64,000 nt of DNA from Phycisphaerae bacterium (GTDB lineage: Bacteria; Planctomycetota; Phycisphaerae; UBA1845): assembly GCA_029260215.1 (NCBI GenBank), contig JAJDDQ010000046.1, forward strand, positions 1 through 64,000, given 5' to 3'. This document shows, in pieces, positions 35,692-43,539 of the stretch. Positions within the stretch are counted from its first letter, which is position 1. Each line of letters opens with the position of its first letter. Both the position numbers and the translations under genes were made by a program. Below the pieces are notes generated by a model. The model was not told the DNA's origin and made no database searches. It saw only the letters and a list, made by a program, of their open reading frames with translations.

Positions 35692-37155
35692 CTACTCGCC
35701 CTTAACGAACCGCTTCAACGACCCCTGCAACGTGATTTTCGCAAATTCGTTATCACAAAGCGAAATCGCCTTCGTCTCCAGTGCGATCGCATCTTCCACC
35801 GCACCGTTCTCAAACTTCGCCAGCGCGAGCGTATCCAGATGTGTCCACGAATCCCCGCCGGGCGACTTGTGCATCGCCTCAGCCGCAGCCAGCGCTAACG
35901 CATTGAACTTGCCCTTCGTGTTCGCACCGGTCAAAAGCTCCCACGCAAAGCCGTTCAGGAAATCCGCATTGCCAGCCGCCTTCTGAACCAGATATTGACC
36001 CGCCCGTGCCGCCGCATCCCGATCCTTCTTGCACTCCCACAATATGTAGAATTGGCCGAGGTAATGACGCGGCTCTTCCGGGTCAGCCTCAATCGCCAAT
36101 TGCGCAGCCCGCAACGCCAAGTCACCACAAAGCTTCGCCCGCGGCGGCGACGAAAGTACGCCCGCGAACTCGCTCAGATCGTTGGCCTGCCCCTTGAAGA
36201 TGTCGATGGTCTCCGCCGCGAACTTAACCGCCTCGCCATCCTTGCCGGCAGCCGCCAGCGATCGAAACCGCGCGATCCGCAACCCCGCATGATCCGGATT
36301 CTTCACCAGCGAACGCTCCAGCGCAGCCTCCGCAACCGCGTTGTAGCCGTCCGCAGCGTCCTCGGAAATAATCTGCATCGCGAGACCAGCTGTGTAGTCC
36401 GCATCCCCCCGCATCATGTCGAATGCGCGTTCCGCCGCCCTTTTCGCCTTCTCAGTATCATCGAGATAGTTCGCGTAGATGAAGAACTGCTCCATCACGC
36501 GGTCCGGGCTGTTCGGCTTGAGTGCGATGATCCGATCCAAACCAGCCAGCACCTTTTTCCAATCACCGTCCCATCGCGCCGCCTCCAGAGATTTGTCGAT
36601 CTCCGCAACTCTCATGGCCAACCCAATATCGAATGTCCCCGCGAGCATCTCATTGATCGTCGCGTCCAGCATGCGATCCGGAAAACCAATCCACGCGATT
36701 CGCCCCGACTTGTCGATCACGAACGCCGTCGGAATCCCCTGCTGCTCAGACGCTTCCATGTACGCCTTCGCAACGTCGCGCTTCCCGTCAAACGCCACCG
36801 CGTAACCCATCTTGTCGCCCCAGGCTTCGACAAAGTTCTTCACCTTGTCCAGCGTGTTGTCCTCCCGACCCGGCGTGACGCCGATCACCTGTACGCCCTT
36901 GGGGCCAAGCTCTTTTTGAATGTTCGTAAGGTGCGGAATGGATGCGACGCAAGACGGGCACCACGTAGCCCAGAATTCGACCACGTAAATGGTCTTGCCC
37001 TTGCCAGCTGCGATGTCAATCGCCTCACCCTTGACCCAATCGGTCACGTTCAACGCCGGTGCAGCCGAGCCGATCCCCAGCGTCTCCGCCCGAACCAGAC
37101 CCGACATCATCAGCCACACCACCGACAACGCTGCGATCGTGCGCGCGTTACTCAT
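35692..37155 (-). CDS. Exported thioredoxin-like (TlpA-type) protein with TPR-like C terminus
   Basis: A 487-residue protein with a signal peptide (about 1-24, MSNARTIAALSVVWLMMSGLVRA). A TlpA/AhpC-TSA domain (about 25-165) carries the redox motif WATWCPSCVAS (about 62-72) and the cis-proline region GIPTAFVIDKSGRI. A helical C-terminal half (about 180-487) has TPR-like units such as RSLVKNPDHAGLRIARFRSLA and GDLALRAAQLAIEADPEEPRHYL. It probably catalyses periplasmic disulfide exchange, with the solenoid binding a partner. The ATG at 37155 was chosen because the signal peptide starts there. The gene stands alone on the minus strand between repeat-rich regions. Confidence 0.87.
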   Translation of the reverse strand: MSNARTIAALSVVWLMMSGLVRAETLGIGSAAPALNVTDWVKGEAIDIAAGKGKTIYVVEFWATWCPSCVASIPHLTNIQKELGPKGVQVIGVTPGREDNTLDKVKNFVEAWGDKMGYAVAFDGKRDVAKAYMEASEQQGIPTAFVIDKSGRIAWIGFPDRMLDATINEMLAGTFDIGLAMRVAEIDKSLEAARWDGDWKKVLAGLDRIIALKPNSPDRVMEQFFIYANYLDDTEKAKRAAERAFDMMRGDADYTAGLAMQIISEDAADGYNAVAEAALERSLVKNPDHAGLRIARFRSLAAAGKDGEAVKFAAETIDIFKGQANDLSEFAGVLSSPPRAKLCGDLALRAAQLAIEADPEEPRHYLGQFYILWECKKDRDAAARAGQYLVQKAAGNADFLNGFAWELLTGANTKGKFNALALAAAEAMHKSPGGDSWTHLDTLALAKFENGAVEDAIALETKAISLCDNEFAKITLQGSLKRFVKGE

Positions 37156-37506
37156 CGAACACCTCCAACGGTCGCCGCCAAACGACGACCGGATCCATCC
37201 ACCACAAAAATCCAAACAGGCGACCACCGCCGTGTACGCCAACCACACAACCCTACCATCCCCCCCGAATCATTGTCGTCATTAACACGCCAGTGCGTTG
37301 ACACGCGTTAATTGACGGGTGACATGCCCGCCTCGAAGGCGGGCATGTTGCGCCTGCAGCGCAATCATGGCTGCGCTACGCCCAACAATGCCGCCCAACC
37401 TATCAATATAAGCTGTGTCGAACCACCAATTCGCAGGGAATCCTGCACGAAATTGTCGGCCAATTCCCACTTTCAACCCGGCGAGCGTCGCGTTAAGATT
37501 CCCCGC
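37156..37506. other. Divergent intergenic region containing hairpin repeats
   Basis: There is no convincing gene between the thioredoxin-like gene and the methyltransferase. The main content is the palindromic block at 37322-37364, described separately. No clear promoter boxes were identified, though both genes must be transcribed from this space. Confidence 0.4.
37322..37364. repeat. Tandem perfect hairpins (12-bp and 6-bp stems)
   Basis: ACATGCCCGCCT (37322-37333), loop CGA, AGGCGGGCATGT (37337-37348) form a perfect 12-bp palindrome. It is immediately followed by TTGCGC-CTGCA-GCGCAA (37348-37364). It lies between divergent gene starts, so termination is not its job. The flank AATTGACGGGT just upstream also occurs at the edge of the family-1 miniature elements, suggesting a further element family. 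Confidence 0.6.
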
Positions 37507-38235
37507 ATGGCAAAAAAAGACGCTCCACAGGTTGTCGCCGCTGCCGACAGACCGGTCAACGGAACATGGACGTTTCTCCGAACCTTTCTGTCCAAACCGG
37601 ACGTCGTCGGTGCTGCGATCCCCAGCTCCAGATACCTTGCACGTTCGCTGATAACCCCCTACCTCGACCACAAGGGGCCAGTCACCATACTCGAAGCCGG
37701 CGCGGGAACCGGCACGGTAACCGCGCGCATAGGTCAATCGCTCAAACCCGATGATCGCCTCGACATCTGCGAGATGGAACCCGATTTCGTGCGGTTCCTC
37801 GACACGCAAGTCCTGACTCAGCCGCAGTTTGCCGACGCGAAACGCACAGGCCGACTCCGGCTGCTCGGTTGCCCCGTGCAGGATATCGAAGGCGAAAACA
37901 AGTACGACTACATTATCGGCGGTTTGCCTTTCACCGCCTTCAACCCCAGCGCCATCCGGGAAATCTTCACCGTGCTGCATCGGCTGCTCAAGCCCGGCGG
38001 TGTCTTCTCCTACTTCGAGTACCGCGTTCTGCGGCGTCTGCGAAAACACGCCACACTGGGGCATGCCCGTCTGCGAGCGGCTGAGGTAGGCGAAATCCTC
38101 GATGACCAGATTCAACGGTTCCAATTCGACCGCCGATCCGTTTGGCTCAACATCCCGCCATGTAGTGCCCGCTACCTCCGCTTTCACGCAACGAAACACA
38201 ACGGAAGCAAAGCGTCCAAACAGACGCAGCGTTGA
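37507..38235 (+). CDS. SAM-dependent methyltransferase (phospholipid N-methyltransferase-like)
   Basis: A 242-residue class I methyltransferase. Motif I is ILEAGAGTGTVTARIG (about 61-76), motif II is the acidic DICEMEPDF (about 85-93), and YDYIIGGLPFTAF (about 126-138) is the motif IV region, with FSVVF-like PPGGVFSYFEY near residue 165. The N-terminal FLRTFLSKPDVVGAAIPSSRYLAR segment is typical of bacterial phosphatidylethanolamine and related phospholipid N-methyltransferases, also seen in rRNA-adenine-type folds. Substrate is inferred. The ATG at 37507 is chosen because the longer frame lacks similarity. It ends 43 bases before the tRNA-Leu gene. Confidence 0.8.
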   Translation: MAKKDAPQVVAAADRPVNGTWTFLRTFLSKPDVVGAAIPSSRYLARSLITPYLDHKGPVTILEAGAGTGTVTARIGQSLKPDDRLDICEMEPDFVRFLDTQVLTQPQFADAKRTGRLRLLGCPVQDIEGENKYDYIIGGLPFTAFNPSAIREIFTVLHRLLKPGGVFSYFEYRVLRRLRKHATLGHARLRAAEVGEILDDQIQRFQFDRRSVWLNIPPCSARYLRFHATKHNGSKASKQTQR

Positions 38236-38278
38236 CACACCCCAACGCCCAAATTAGCATCCACGTTCCCAAACCCAC

Positions 38279-38362
38279 GCCCGGGTGGCGGAATTGGCAG
38301 ACGCGCATGGTTGAGGGCCATGTCTACGCAAGTAGGTGGAGGTTCGAGTCCTCTCCCGGGCA
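38279..38362 (+). tRNA. tRNA-Leu (anticodon GAG)
   Basis: An 84-base class II tRNA. The acceptor arms are GCCCGGG and CCCGGGC with discriminator A. The D arm contains GGCGGAATTGGCAGACGC. The anticodon stem CATGG/CCATG encloses TTGAGGG (anticodon GAG, reading CUC and CUU). There is a variable arm, and the T arm is GGAGGTTCGAGTCCTCT. The CCA end is not encoded. Confidence 0.97.
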
Positions 38363-38376
38363 TCCCGAATCACATC

Positions 38377-38405
38377 TTGACAAGGGACTGGGCGCGTTCT
38401 ATACT
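38377..38405 (+). promoter_or_regulatory. Sigma-70-type promoter of the dksA-like/lspA/ribD operon
   Basis: TTGACA (38377-38382), a 17-base spacer and TATACT (38400-38405) match the vegetative consensus almost perfectly. It lies just after the tRNA-Leu gene and 67 bases before the GTG start of the DksA-like gene. Confidence 0.75.
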
Positions 38406-38472
38406 GCCCCGTTAATTTGCATTGCCCTTGTAATGACAAGGACTTACGTGCATTTGCCCCTCGGAGGATCGC

Positions 38473-39372
38473 GTGGCCAAACGCAGCAAAGTCGCAGCCG
38501 GGAAAAAGAGCGGATCGCCCAGGAAGCGGGCCGCCGCAAAGCCGGTTAGACGCGCCACCAGGAAGGCGAAAACCGGTCCAGCCAAGTCGGCCAAAGCCAA
38601 GGCGAAAAAGAAGGCGTCAGTCGCGCGCAAGCCAGCCGCCAAGAAGAAGGCTCCGGTCAAAAAGACCAAGCCCGCCGCTCGCAAAACGACAAAAAAAGTC
38701 GCCAAGACTATCGCGAAGAAGGTCAGGAGTCGCAAGCCTGTCGCGAAGAAGTCCGCACCGCGAAAAACGACAAGAGCAAAAGCAACCACTGCGCGGACCA
38801 GGAAAACAGTCGCCCCCCCCCCGAAAAAGAAGGTCGCCACCAAAAAGGTCGCACCTAAGAAAGTACAAGCTCCCGCCGCAAAAAAGGCTCCGCGCAAACG
38901 GGCTACTCTGCCCACGCCCGAGCCTGAACCCACCGGCCCCATCACGGTCCAGTGGGGGACAAAAACCATTATTCTCGCAGATGAGAATAAAAAAGTTCCC
39001 AAAACGAAATTATCGAAGAAGGAATTACGCGAATTCGCAAAAATGTTGCACGACAAGCGTCGCGAGCTCATCGGCGACATGCAGCACATGAGCATCGAAG
39101 CCTCATCCGGACGCACGGGATCGACCGTGCCCCTGCACATGGCCGACGTCGGCAGCGACAATTGGGAGCAGGAATTCACCTTCGGCCTGATCGAAAATGA
39201 GCGATCGCTCATTCGCGAAATCGACGAAGCTCTTGAGCGTATCGAAAACAGAACCTACGGCATTTGTATCGCCACACACGAACCTATCGACAACGCAAGA
39301 CTCCGCGCCAAACCGTGGGCCAAGTACTGCATCGAATACGCCCGCCTGCGCGAGCTTGGACGCGTGCCATAA
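38473..39372 (+). CDS. DksA/TraR-family protein with lysine-rich histone-H1-like N terminus
   Basis: A 299-residue protein. The first ~150 residues are almost entirely Lys, Ala, Arg, Pro and Thr in KKAP/KKVA-type repeats, like bacterial and eukaryotic linker-histone tails, which suggests DNA or RNA binding. From about residue 175 a DksA coiled coil follows (LSKKELREFAKMLHDKRREL, then FGLIENERSLIREIDEALERIENRTYG). The zinc-finger region has canonical spacing but only the first cysteine of each pair: C-I-A-T and C-I-E-Y instead of C-x2-C. Zinc binding is therefore doubtful. The start is GTG at 38473 with GGAGG seven bases before. It leads an operon with lspA and ribD behind a consensus promoter. 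Role in RNA polymerase or nucleoid control is inferred. Confidence 0.87.
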   Translation: MAKRSKVAAGKKSGSPRKRAAAKPVRRATRKAKTGPAKSAKAKAKKKASVARKPAAKKKAPVKKTKPAARKTTKKVAKTIAKKVRSRKPVAKKSAPRKTTRAKATTARTRKTVAPPPKKKVATKKVAPKKVQAPAAKKAPRKRATLPTPEPEPTGPITVQWGTKTIILADENKKVPKTKLSKKELREFAKMLHDKRRELIGDMQHMSIEASSGRTGSTVPLHMADVGSDNWEQEFTFGLIENERSLIREIDEALERIENRTYGICIATHEPIDNARLRAKPWAKYCIEYARLRELGRVP

Positions 39373-39382
39373 GCCACCAAAC

Positions 39383-40126
39383 ATGACCGAGTCCGCTTCA
39401 CACAAAGCCGAGCAGCCGACGGAGGAACAATTCCGCTCGGCATTCTCCGACCCGATTGCCCATGTACGCCTTTGGGTAGTCGCCGTCGCGGCGCTCGCGC
39501 TCGATCTTTGGTCCAAAAGCTGGGCATTTGCCAATCTCGGACCATACGACGTGCGCGAAGTTGTTCCCAAGGTGTTCGAGTTTCGCCGCTCCGTGAACCC
39601 CGGCGCACTCTTCGGCATGGGCAAGGGGCTTGTCCCGCTGTTCATCGTCGCCTCGTTCGCCGCCCTCGGATTCGTCCTCTATCTGTTCGCGACCAGCAGC
39701 TACCGTCAAAAGTGGCTGCACCTGTCGCTCTCGCTCGTATTGGCTGGCTCACTGGGCAATCTATACGACCGCAGTTTCATCATTGTGGACAAAGTGGTCC
39801 TGACCGACGGCAGCGACCGCGTCTGTCGCATCGTTGAAAACGACCCGGAAAAACCCTACATCATGATCGGCCACGCCCCCGACGGTGCGGACCGCATCAT
39901 GCTCGATCGAGCGGAAATCGCCTCGATGTCGAGCGTCGGCGTTGTGCGGGATTTTATGAAAATCGTTCCCAAAATCGGCAAACGCGATATTTGGCCTTGG
40001 GTGTTCAACGTCGCCGATTCAGCCCTGGTAGTCGGCGTCGGTATGCTCATGCTGAATCTCTGGTCCGAGCGCCGCACCATCGCCCTGCGTGAGCGACGTG
40101 GCGAAACCTGCACGTCATCAGCGTGA
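39383..40126 (+). CDS. lspA: Lipoprotein signal peptidase (signal peptidase II) with large insertion
   Basis: A 247-residue inner-membrane aspartyl peptidase that removes lipoprotein signal peptides. Four transmembrane segments are visible, plus the conserved SVNPGALFG (about 71-79). The first catalytic aspartate lies in GSLGNLYDR (about 118-126) and the second in FNVADSALVVG (about 209-219). Between them lies an insertion of about 60 residues (LTDGSDRVCRIVENDPEKPYI onward), making the protein some 80 residues longer than E. coli LspA. The region after DFMKIVPKIG is the usual periplasmic strand before WPWVFN. The ATG at 39383 is 10 bases after the DksA-like stop and it overlaps ribD by GTGA. 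Confidence 0.93.
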   Translation: MTESASHKAEQPTEEQFRSAFSDPIAHVRLWVVAVAALALDLWSKSWAFANLGPYDVREVVPKVFEFRRSVNPGALFGMGKGLVPLFIVASFAALGFVLYLFATSSYRQKWLHLSLSLVLAGSLGNLYDRSFIIVDKVVLTDGSDRVCRIVENDPEKPYIMIGHAPDGADRIMLDRAEIASMSSVGVVRDFMKIVPKIGKRDIWPWVFNVADSALVVGVGMLMLNLWSERRTIALRERRGETCTSSA

Positions 40127-41235
40127 CCCACAAACCATTCACATCGCAGGACAATGCATGGATGCGTAGGGCATTTACCCTGGCTCGTCGTGGCGAGGGA
40201 CGCGTCGAACCCAACCCTATGGTCGGGTGCGTCATTGTGCGCGGCTCACGTATCGTCGGGGAGGGGTACCACCGTCGCTTTGGCAGTCACCACGCGGAGG
40301 TCTACGCGCTCCGAGCCGCCGGCCGCCGTGCCGCAGCAGCCACCGCATATGTGACGCTCGAACCCTGTGGCCACACCGGCAAAACACCGCCCTGCACCGA
40401 CGCCCTCATCGCCGCGAAAGTCAAATACGTCGTCGCAGCCATGTCCGACCCCGCCCCCGAGGTGGCTGGCCGCGGGTTTAGAAAACTTCGAGCGGCTGGT
40501 ATCGAGGTCCGCACCGGTTGTCTCAACGACGAAGCCCGCAGCTTGACTCGCCCCTATGTGACACGACTCAAGCTTCAGCGCCCGTACATCATCCTGAAAT
40601 GGGCCCAAGCCCTCGACGGCTGGCTCAGCGCGCCTGACGGCCAACGCCGACAGCTAACTGGTCAGGCAGCCGCCCGAATCGTCCACCGGCTCCGCGCCCG
40701 CGTCGATGCGATTATCGTCGGTGCCAGCACTGCCATCGTCGATAATCCCCTTCTCACCGCCCGCGACGTCCCCATCAAACGGATCGCCACCCGCGTTATT
40801 CTGGACTCGCGTCTGCGTATCCCCCCGACATTGAAACTGGTCCGCACGGCGGTTCAAGCTCCCACAATCGTATTCACGCAACGCAGCCGCGACGATCACG
40901 CGCGCGCAGCCCAGCTTTTGACCCAAAGAGGCGTCGAAATCCTGCCGTGTAAGTCAAGAAACCAGCGTATCGACCTGCGAGACGCTCTGCACCAGCTTTA
41001 TCAGCGCGGCATGAGTAACGTTTTGGTCGAAGCAGGCCCGACCCTCGCCACCGCATTTCTCGCTGCCGACCTGGCCGATGAGGTCATGTGTTTTGTCGCC
41101 CCCGAAGCTTTGGGCCGGGAGGCGAAATCCGTACGTTTTCCCGCTCGATTCGCCGAGCGATTCGATATTTCGCACCATTCCGCCGACTCCGACGCGCTTT
41201 TCCACGCCGTCCGCCGATCCCCGGTCAGAACTTGA
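40123..41235 (+). CDS. ribD: Bifunctional riboflavin deaminase-reductase
   Basis: A 370-residue two-domain enzyme of riboflavin synthesis. The deaminase domain (about 1-145) has EPNPMVGCVIV, the zinc ligands in HHAEVYAL (about 65-72) and PCGHTGKTPPC (about 88-98). The reductase domain (about 150-370) begins RPYIILKWAQALDGWL and includes the NADPH-binding IIVGASTAIVDNPLLTAR region and GMSNVLVEAGPTLATAF. It starts at a GTG that overlaps the lspA stop (GTGA at 40123-40126), so it is translationally coupled. No FMN riboswitch was seen upstream, consistent with being internal to an operon. Confidence 0.95.
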   Translation: MTHKPFTSQDNAWMRRAFTLARRGEGRVEPNPMVGCVIVRGSRIVGEGYHRRFGSHHAEVYALRAAGRRAAAATAYVTLEPCGHTGKTPPCTDALIAAKVKYVVAAMSDPAPEVAGRGFRKLRAAGIEVRTGCLNDEARSLTRPYVTRLKLQRPYIILKWAQALDGWLSAPDGQRRQLTGQAAARIVHRLRARVDAIIVGASTAIVDNPLLTARDVPIKRIATRVILDSRLRIPPTLKLVRTAVQAPTIVFTQRSRDDHARAAQLLTQRGVEILPCKSRNQRIDLRDALHQLYQRGMSNVLVEAGPTLATAFLAADLADEVMCFVAPEALGREAKSVRFPARFAERFDISHHSADSDALFHAVRRSPVRT

Positions 41236-41292
41236 CACACGCAGCCAGCAGCCTCAAAATTAGCGTTTGCGACGCGGGCTAGGACATTGAGG

Positions 41293-42411
41293 GTGAGGTC
41301 TGCAAGCATTTCTAAAATAGACGGTGCCGAGGACAATATCGCCGCAGCCGTCAGGCACCTTGACGACGGCGACCTCGTCGTTCTGCCCACGGAAACCGTG
41401 TACGGCGTCGCGGCGCGGGCCGATCTGGCGTCCGCTCGCGCTAAACTGGCGGAAATCAAGGACAGGCCGACCGGGAAGCCCTTTACGGTTCATATAGGGC
41501 ATAAGGACCAGGTCGCGCGTTACGTCACCGAACTCGGCGGTGTCGCTAGGCGTCTGATAGAAAAGGCTTGGCCTGGACCGATGACCCTTGTGTTGCAGCA
41601 ACCGAAACCGGCTGACGCGCCGGCAGCGGCGGACATGGATGAAGCCGGCATCGCAGCCATGTACCATGAGGGAACCATCGGTCTGCGATTGCCCGATGAC
41701 GACGTCACCGCCGAGATTCTTCAGCGTGTCGGCGGGCCTGTCGTGATGGCCAGCGCCAACCGCGCCGGCCAACCGCCGCCCGGCGACTACCGATCCGCGA
41801 TGGCCGCTCTGGGGCGTTCGGTTGCCTTCGGAGTCGATGGCGGGCCGACGCGTTACAACAAAGCCTCAACCGTGGTGGGCATCGAAGGCGGCAAATTCCG
41901 CGTGCTCCGCGAAGGCGTTTTTGATGAGAGAATGATCCGCGACATGGCCAACCGAAACATACTTTTCGTTTGCTCCGGAAACACCTGCCGAAGCCCGATG
42001 GCCAAAGCGCTTGCGGAAAGGCTCGTCTCCGAGAAGCTGGGCTGCCAGCCGCAGGACCTCCCCGACTACAGTCTTCAGGTCAGCTCCGCAGGCGCGTCCG
42101 CATTCCCCGGTTCGCCCGCTTCCCCGAACGCGGTCAAGGTGCTGGCCGACCGCGATATCGACATGGCAGACCATCGCTCCCAGCCGTTGACCCTCGACCT
42201 CACGCGTAAAGCGAACCACATTTTCACCATGACTGCCGCCCACCGGGCAGCCGTCCTGTCCATCGACCCGACAGCCGAGGACCGGGTAACATGCTTGTCG
42301 CCCGATGGCGACATCGAAGACCCCTTCGGCGGCGACGTGGAGGATTATGCCCGCTGCGCCGAACGCATCGAAACCGCGCTCAGAAAACGCCTCCAGGAGA
42401 TCGAACTGTGA
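41293..42411 (+). CDS. TsaC/Sua5 threonylcarbamoyl-AMP synthase fused to low-molecular-weight protein tyrosine phosphatase
   Basis: A two-domain fusion of 372 residues. The first ~215 form a YrdC/Sua5 domain that makes threonylcarbamoyl-AMP for tRNA t6A: VVLPTETVYGVAARAD (about 31-46), IKDRPTGKPF (about 57-66), WPGPMTLVL (about 94-102) and MASANRAGQPP (about 152-162). The rest is a low-molecular-weight tyrosine phosphatase/arsenate reductase fold with the P-loop FVCSGNTCRSPMA (about 222-234) and the general-acid region DPFGG. GTG at 41293 is preferred, with AGGA eight bases upstream; TTG at 41287 is an alternative. The stop overlaps the rpiB start (GTGA). The phosphatase target is unknown. 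Confidence 0.9.
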   Translation: MRSASISKIDGAEDNIAAAVRHLDDGDLVVLPTETVYGVAARADLASARAKLAEIKDRPTGKPFTVHIGHKDQVARYVTELGGVARRLIEKAWPGPMTLVLQQPKPADAPAAADMDEAGIAAMYHEGTIGLRLPDDDVTAEILQRVGGPVVMASANRAGQPPPGDYRSAMAALGRSVAFGVDGGPTRYNKASTVVGIEGGKFRVLREGVFDERMIRDMANRNILFVCSGNTCRSPMAKALAERLVSEKLGCQPQDLPDYSLQVSSAGASAFPGSPASPNAVKVLADRDIDMADHRSQPLTLDLTRKANHIFTMTAAHRAAVLSIDPTAEDRVTCLSPDGDIEDPFGGDVEDYARCAERIETALRKRLQEIEL

Positions 42412-42860
42412 AAGTCGCCGTCGCCTCGGACCATCGCGGATTCAACGCCAAAGACAAGATCGTCGCATTCCTCGCCAAAGAAGGCCATGAGGTCGACGAC
42501 CACGGCTGCAAAGCGGAGGACAGTTGCGACTACCCCGACCACGCATTCACCGCGGCTGAAGCCGTCGCCAAGGGAGACGTGGACTACGGCATACTCTTCT
42601 GCGGCACGGGAATCGGCATGTCCATCACAGCCAACAAAGTCAAAGGCATCCGTGCCGCGCTCTGTCATGATGAACTGACGGCTGAACTGTCGCGACGTCA
42701 CAATGAATCCAACGTCCTCTGTCTCCCGGCTGACCTCGTAGGCGACGCTCTCATGAAACGCATCATTGAGACCTGGCTTAAGACGGAATTCGAAGCGGGC
42801 AGACACAAACGCCGAGTCGACAAAATCTCCCGCTACGAATCAGACGGCCACGCCTCGTAA
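42408..42860 (+). CDS. rpiB: Ribose-5-phosphate isomerase B
   Basis: A 150-residue pentose phosphate enzyme interconverting ribose 5-phosphate and ribulose 5-phosphate. Conserved parts are VAVASDHRGF (3-12, active-site His10 region), DYPDHAFTAAEAVA (about 41-54), ILFCGTGIGMSITANKVKGIRAAL (about 64-87, catalytic cysteine in CGTG), and SRRHNESNVLCL (about 96-107). It starts at a GTG overlapping the stop of the TsaC-phosphatase gene. The same order, a low-molecular-weight phosphatase gene before rpiB, occurs in other bacteria, which supports a conserved link. Confidence 0.95.
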   Translation: MKVAVASDHRGFNAKDKIVAFLAKEGHEVDDHGCKAEDSCDYPDHAFTAAEAVAKGDVDYGILFCGTGIGMSITANKVKGIRAALCHDELTAELSRRHNESNVLCLPADLVGDALMKRIIETWLKTEFEAGRHKRRVDKISRYESDGHAS

Positions 42861-42926
42861 ACCGGGCCAGTGCGAGTTCGCCAAGACGAACCATGACGCC
42901 AACAACCGCGTTGTCGCCTTATCCGT

Positions 42927-43530
42927 TCACGACTGCGTCCCTCTCGCCAAAGCGCCTCGCGAAGCGTACAGGAGCAGCATCGCTGAAAAAGGCCACAAGA
43001 TCATTCCCACTACCCCGAGGCTCCCGCACATTGTACCGGTCTGTCGCGATTGGCTCGAACTCACCAGTTCCACCTGGGTGCATCCCAATACGGGTGGCAA
43101 TGCGCAGTGCAGTGTGGCACGGTCTACCGGCGCAGTCGGTAGGCCGTGGGAGTTGCGGATATCCACGGCCTGGCTGCGCCAGACCGTGCCACCCAGAATG
43201 GGATGCACCCGTTCCACCTGCGAAGCCGTTTCCTGCTCATCATCTTCCCCTGTAAACGATTCGCCTGAATCAAACCCCCCGGAATCCGGGTCGTCCGGTT
43301 GGGTGGATTCATGCTGCGTCGGATCGTCCGGCGTAACCAATGGGACGCCGTTGGCTCCGAAATCATCGAACTGATCGCAGGCATCGCCGATTTCGTCATT
43401 GTCTGCATCAGTTTGACTGACATTGCTGATTTCCGGGCAATTGTCCGCATGGGCGCAGTACCCACCCTCGTCGCCATCATCCTCGGCATCGAACGGGCAT
43501 TCGTCGCAGGCGTCTCCTGCCAGGCCTAGC
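42927..43530 (-). pseudogene. C-terminal fragment of a thrombospondin type-3 repeat surface protein
   Basis: Minus-strand sequence from about 43530 encodes calcium-binding type-3 repeats (GDACDECPFDAEDDGDEGG, DNCPEISNVSQTDADNDEIG) followed by an acidic linker. A C-terminal hydrophobic anchor comes next (GTMCGSLGVVGMILWPFSAMLLLYASRGALARG), with the stop at 42927. The frame is open but has no start codon upstream of the repeats, and an IS66 end abuts it at 43540. This is therefore the 3' remnant of a longer gene for a secreted, membrane-anchored protein. Between linker and anchor lies copy B of the 135-bp in-frame element. A TTG-start version of 137 residues could be drawn, but it would lack a signal peptide. 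Confidence 0.8.
43076..43210 (-). mobile_element. 135-bp palindromic in-frame insertion element, copy B
   Basis: Perfect 12-bp terminal inverted repeats GGGTGCATCCCA (43076-43087) and TGGGATGCACCC (43199-43210), with inner arms GTGGCACGGTCT/AGACCGTGCCAC. It is flanked by a perfect 9-bp target-site duplication GTTCCACCT (43067-43075 and 43211-43219). Element plus duplication is 144 bp. Read on the minus strand in the host frame it gives GTVWRSQAVDIRNSHGLP, the same peptide and phase as copy A. The duplication encodes QVE on both sides. Confidence 0.93.
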
Positions 43531-43539
43531 AGTCTGTCG

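Noticed and set aside
37312-37506. Upstream extension of the methyltransferase frame
   Set aside because: The extension crosses the hairpin repeat and has no similarity to the family; the ATG at 37507 gives a normal N terminus.
39384-41235. FMN riboswitch upstream of ribD
   Set aside because: ribD overlaps lspA by four bases, leaving no leader for a riboswitch, and no conserved FMN-aptamer blocks were seen.
42927-43340. A complete 137-residue protein starting at a TTG
   Set aside because: The same frame is open upstream through thrombospondin type-3 repeats with no start codon, so this is the end of a truncated gene and not a small intact one.
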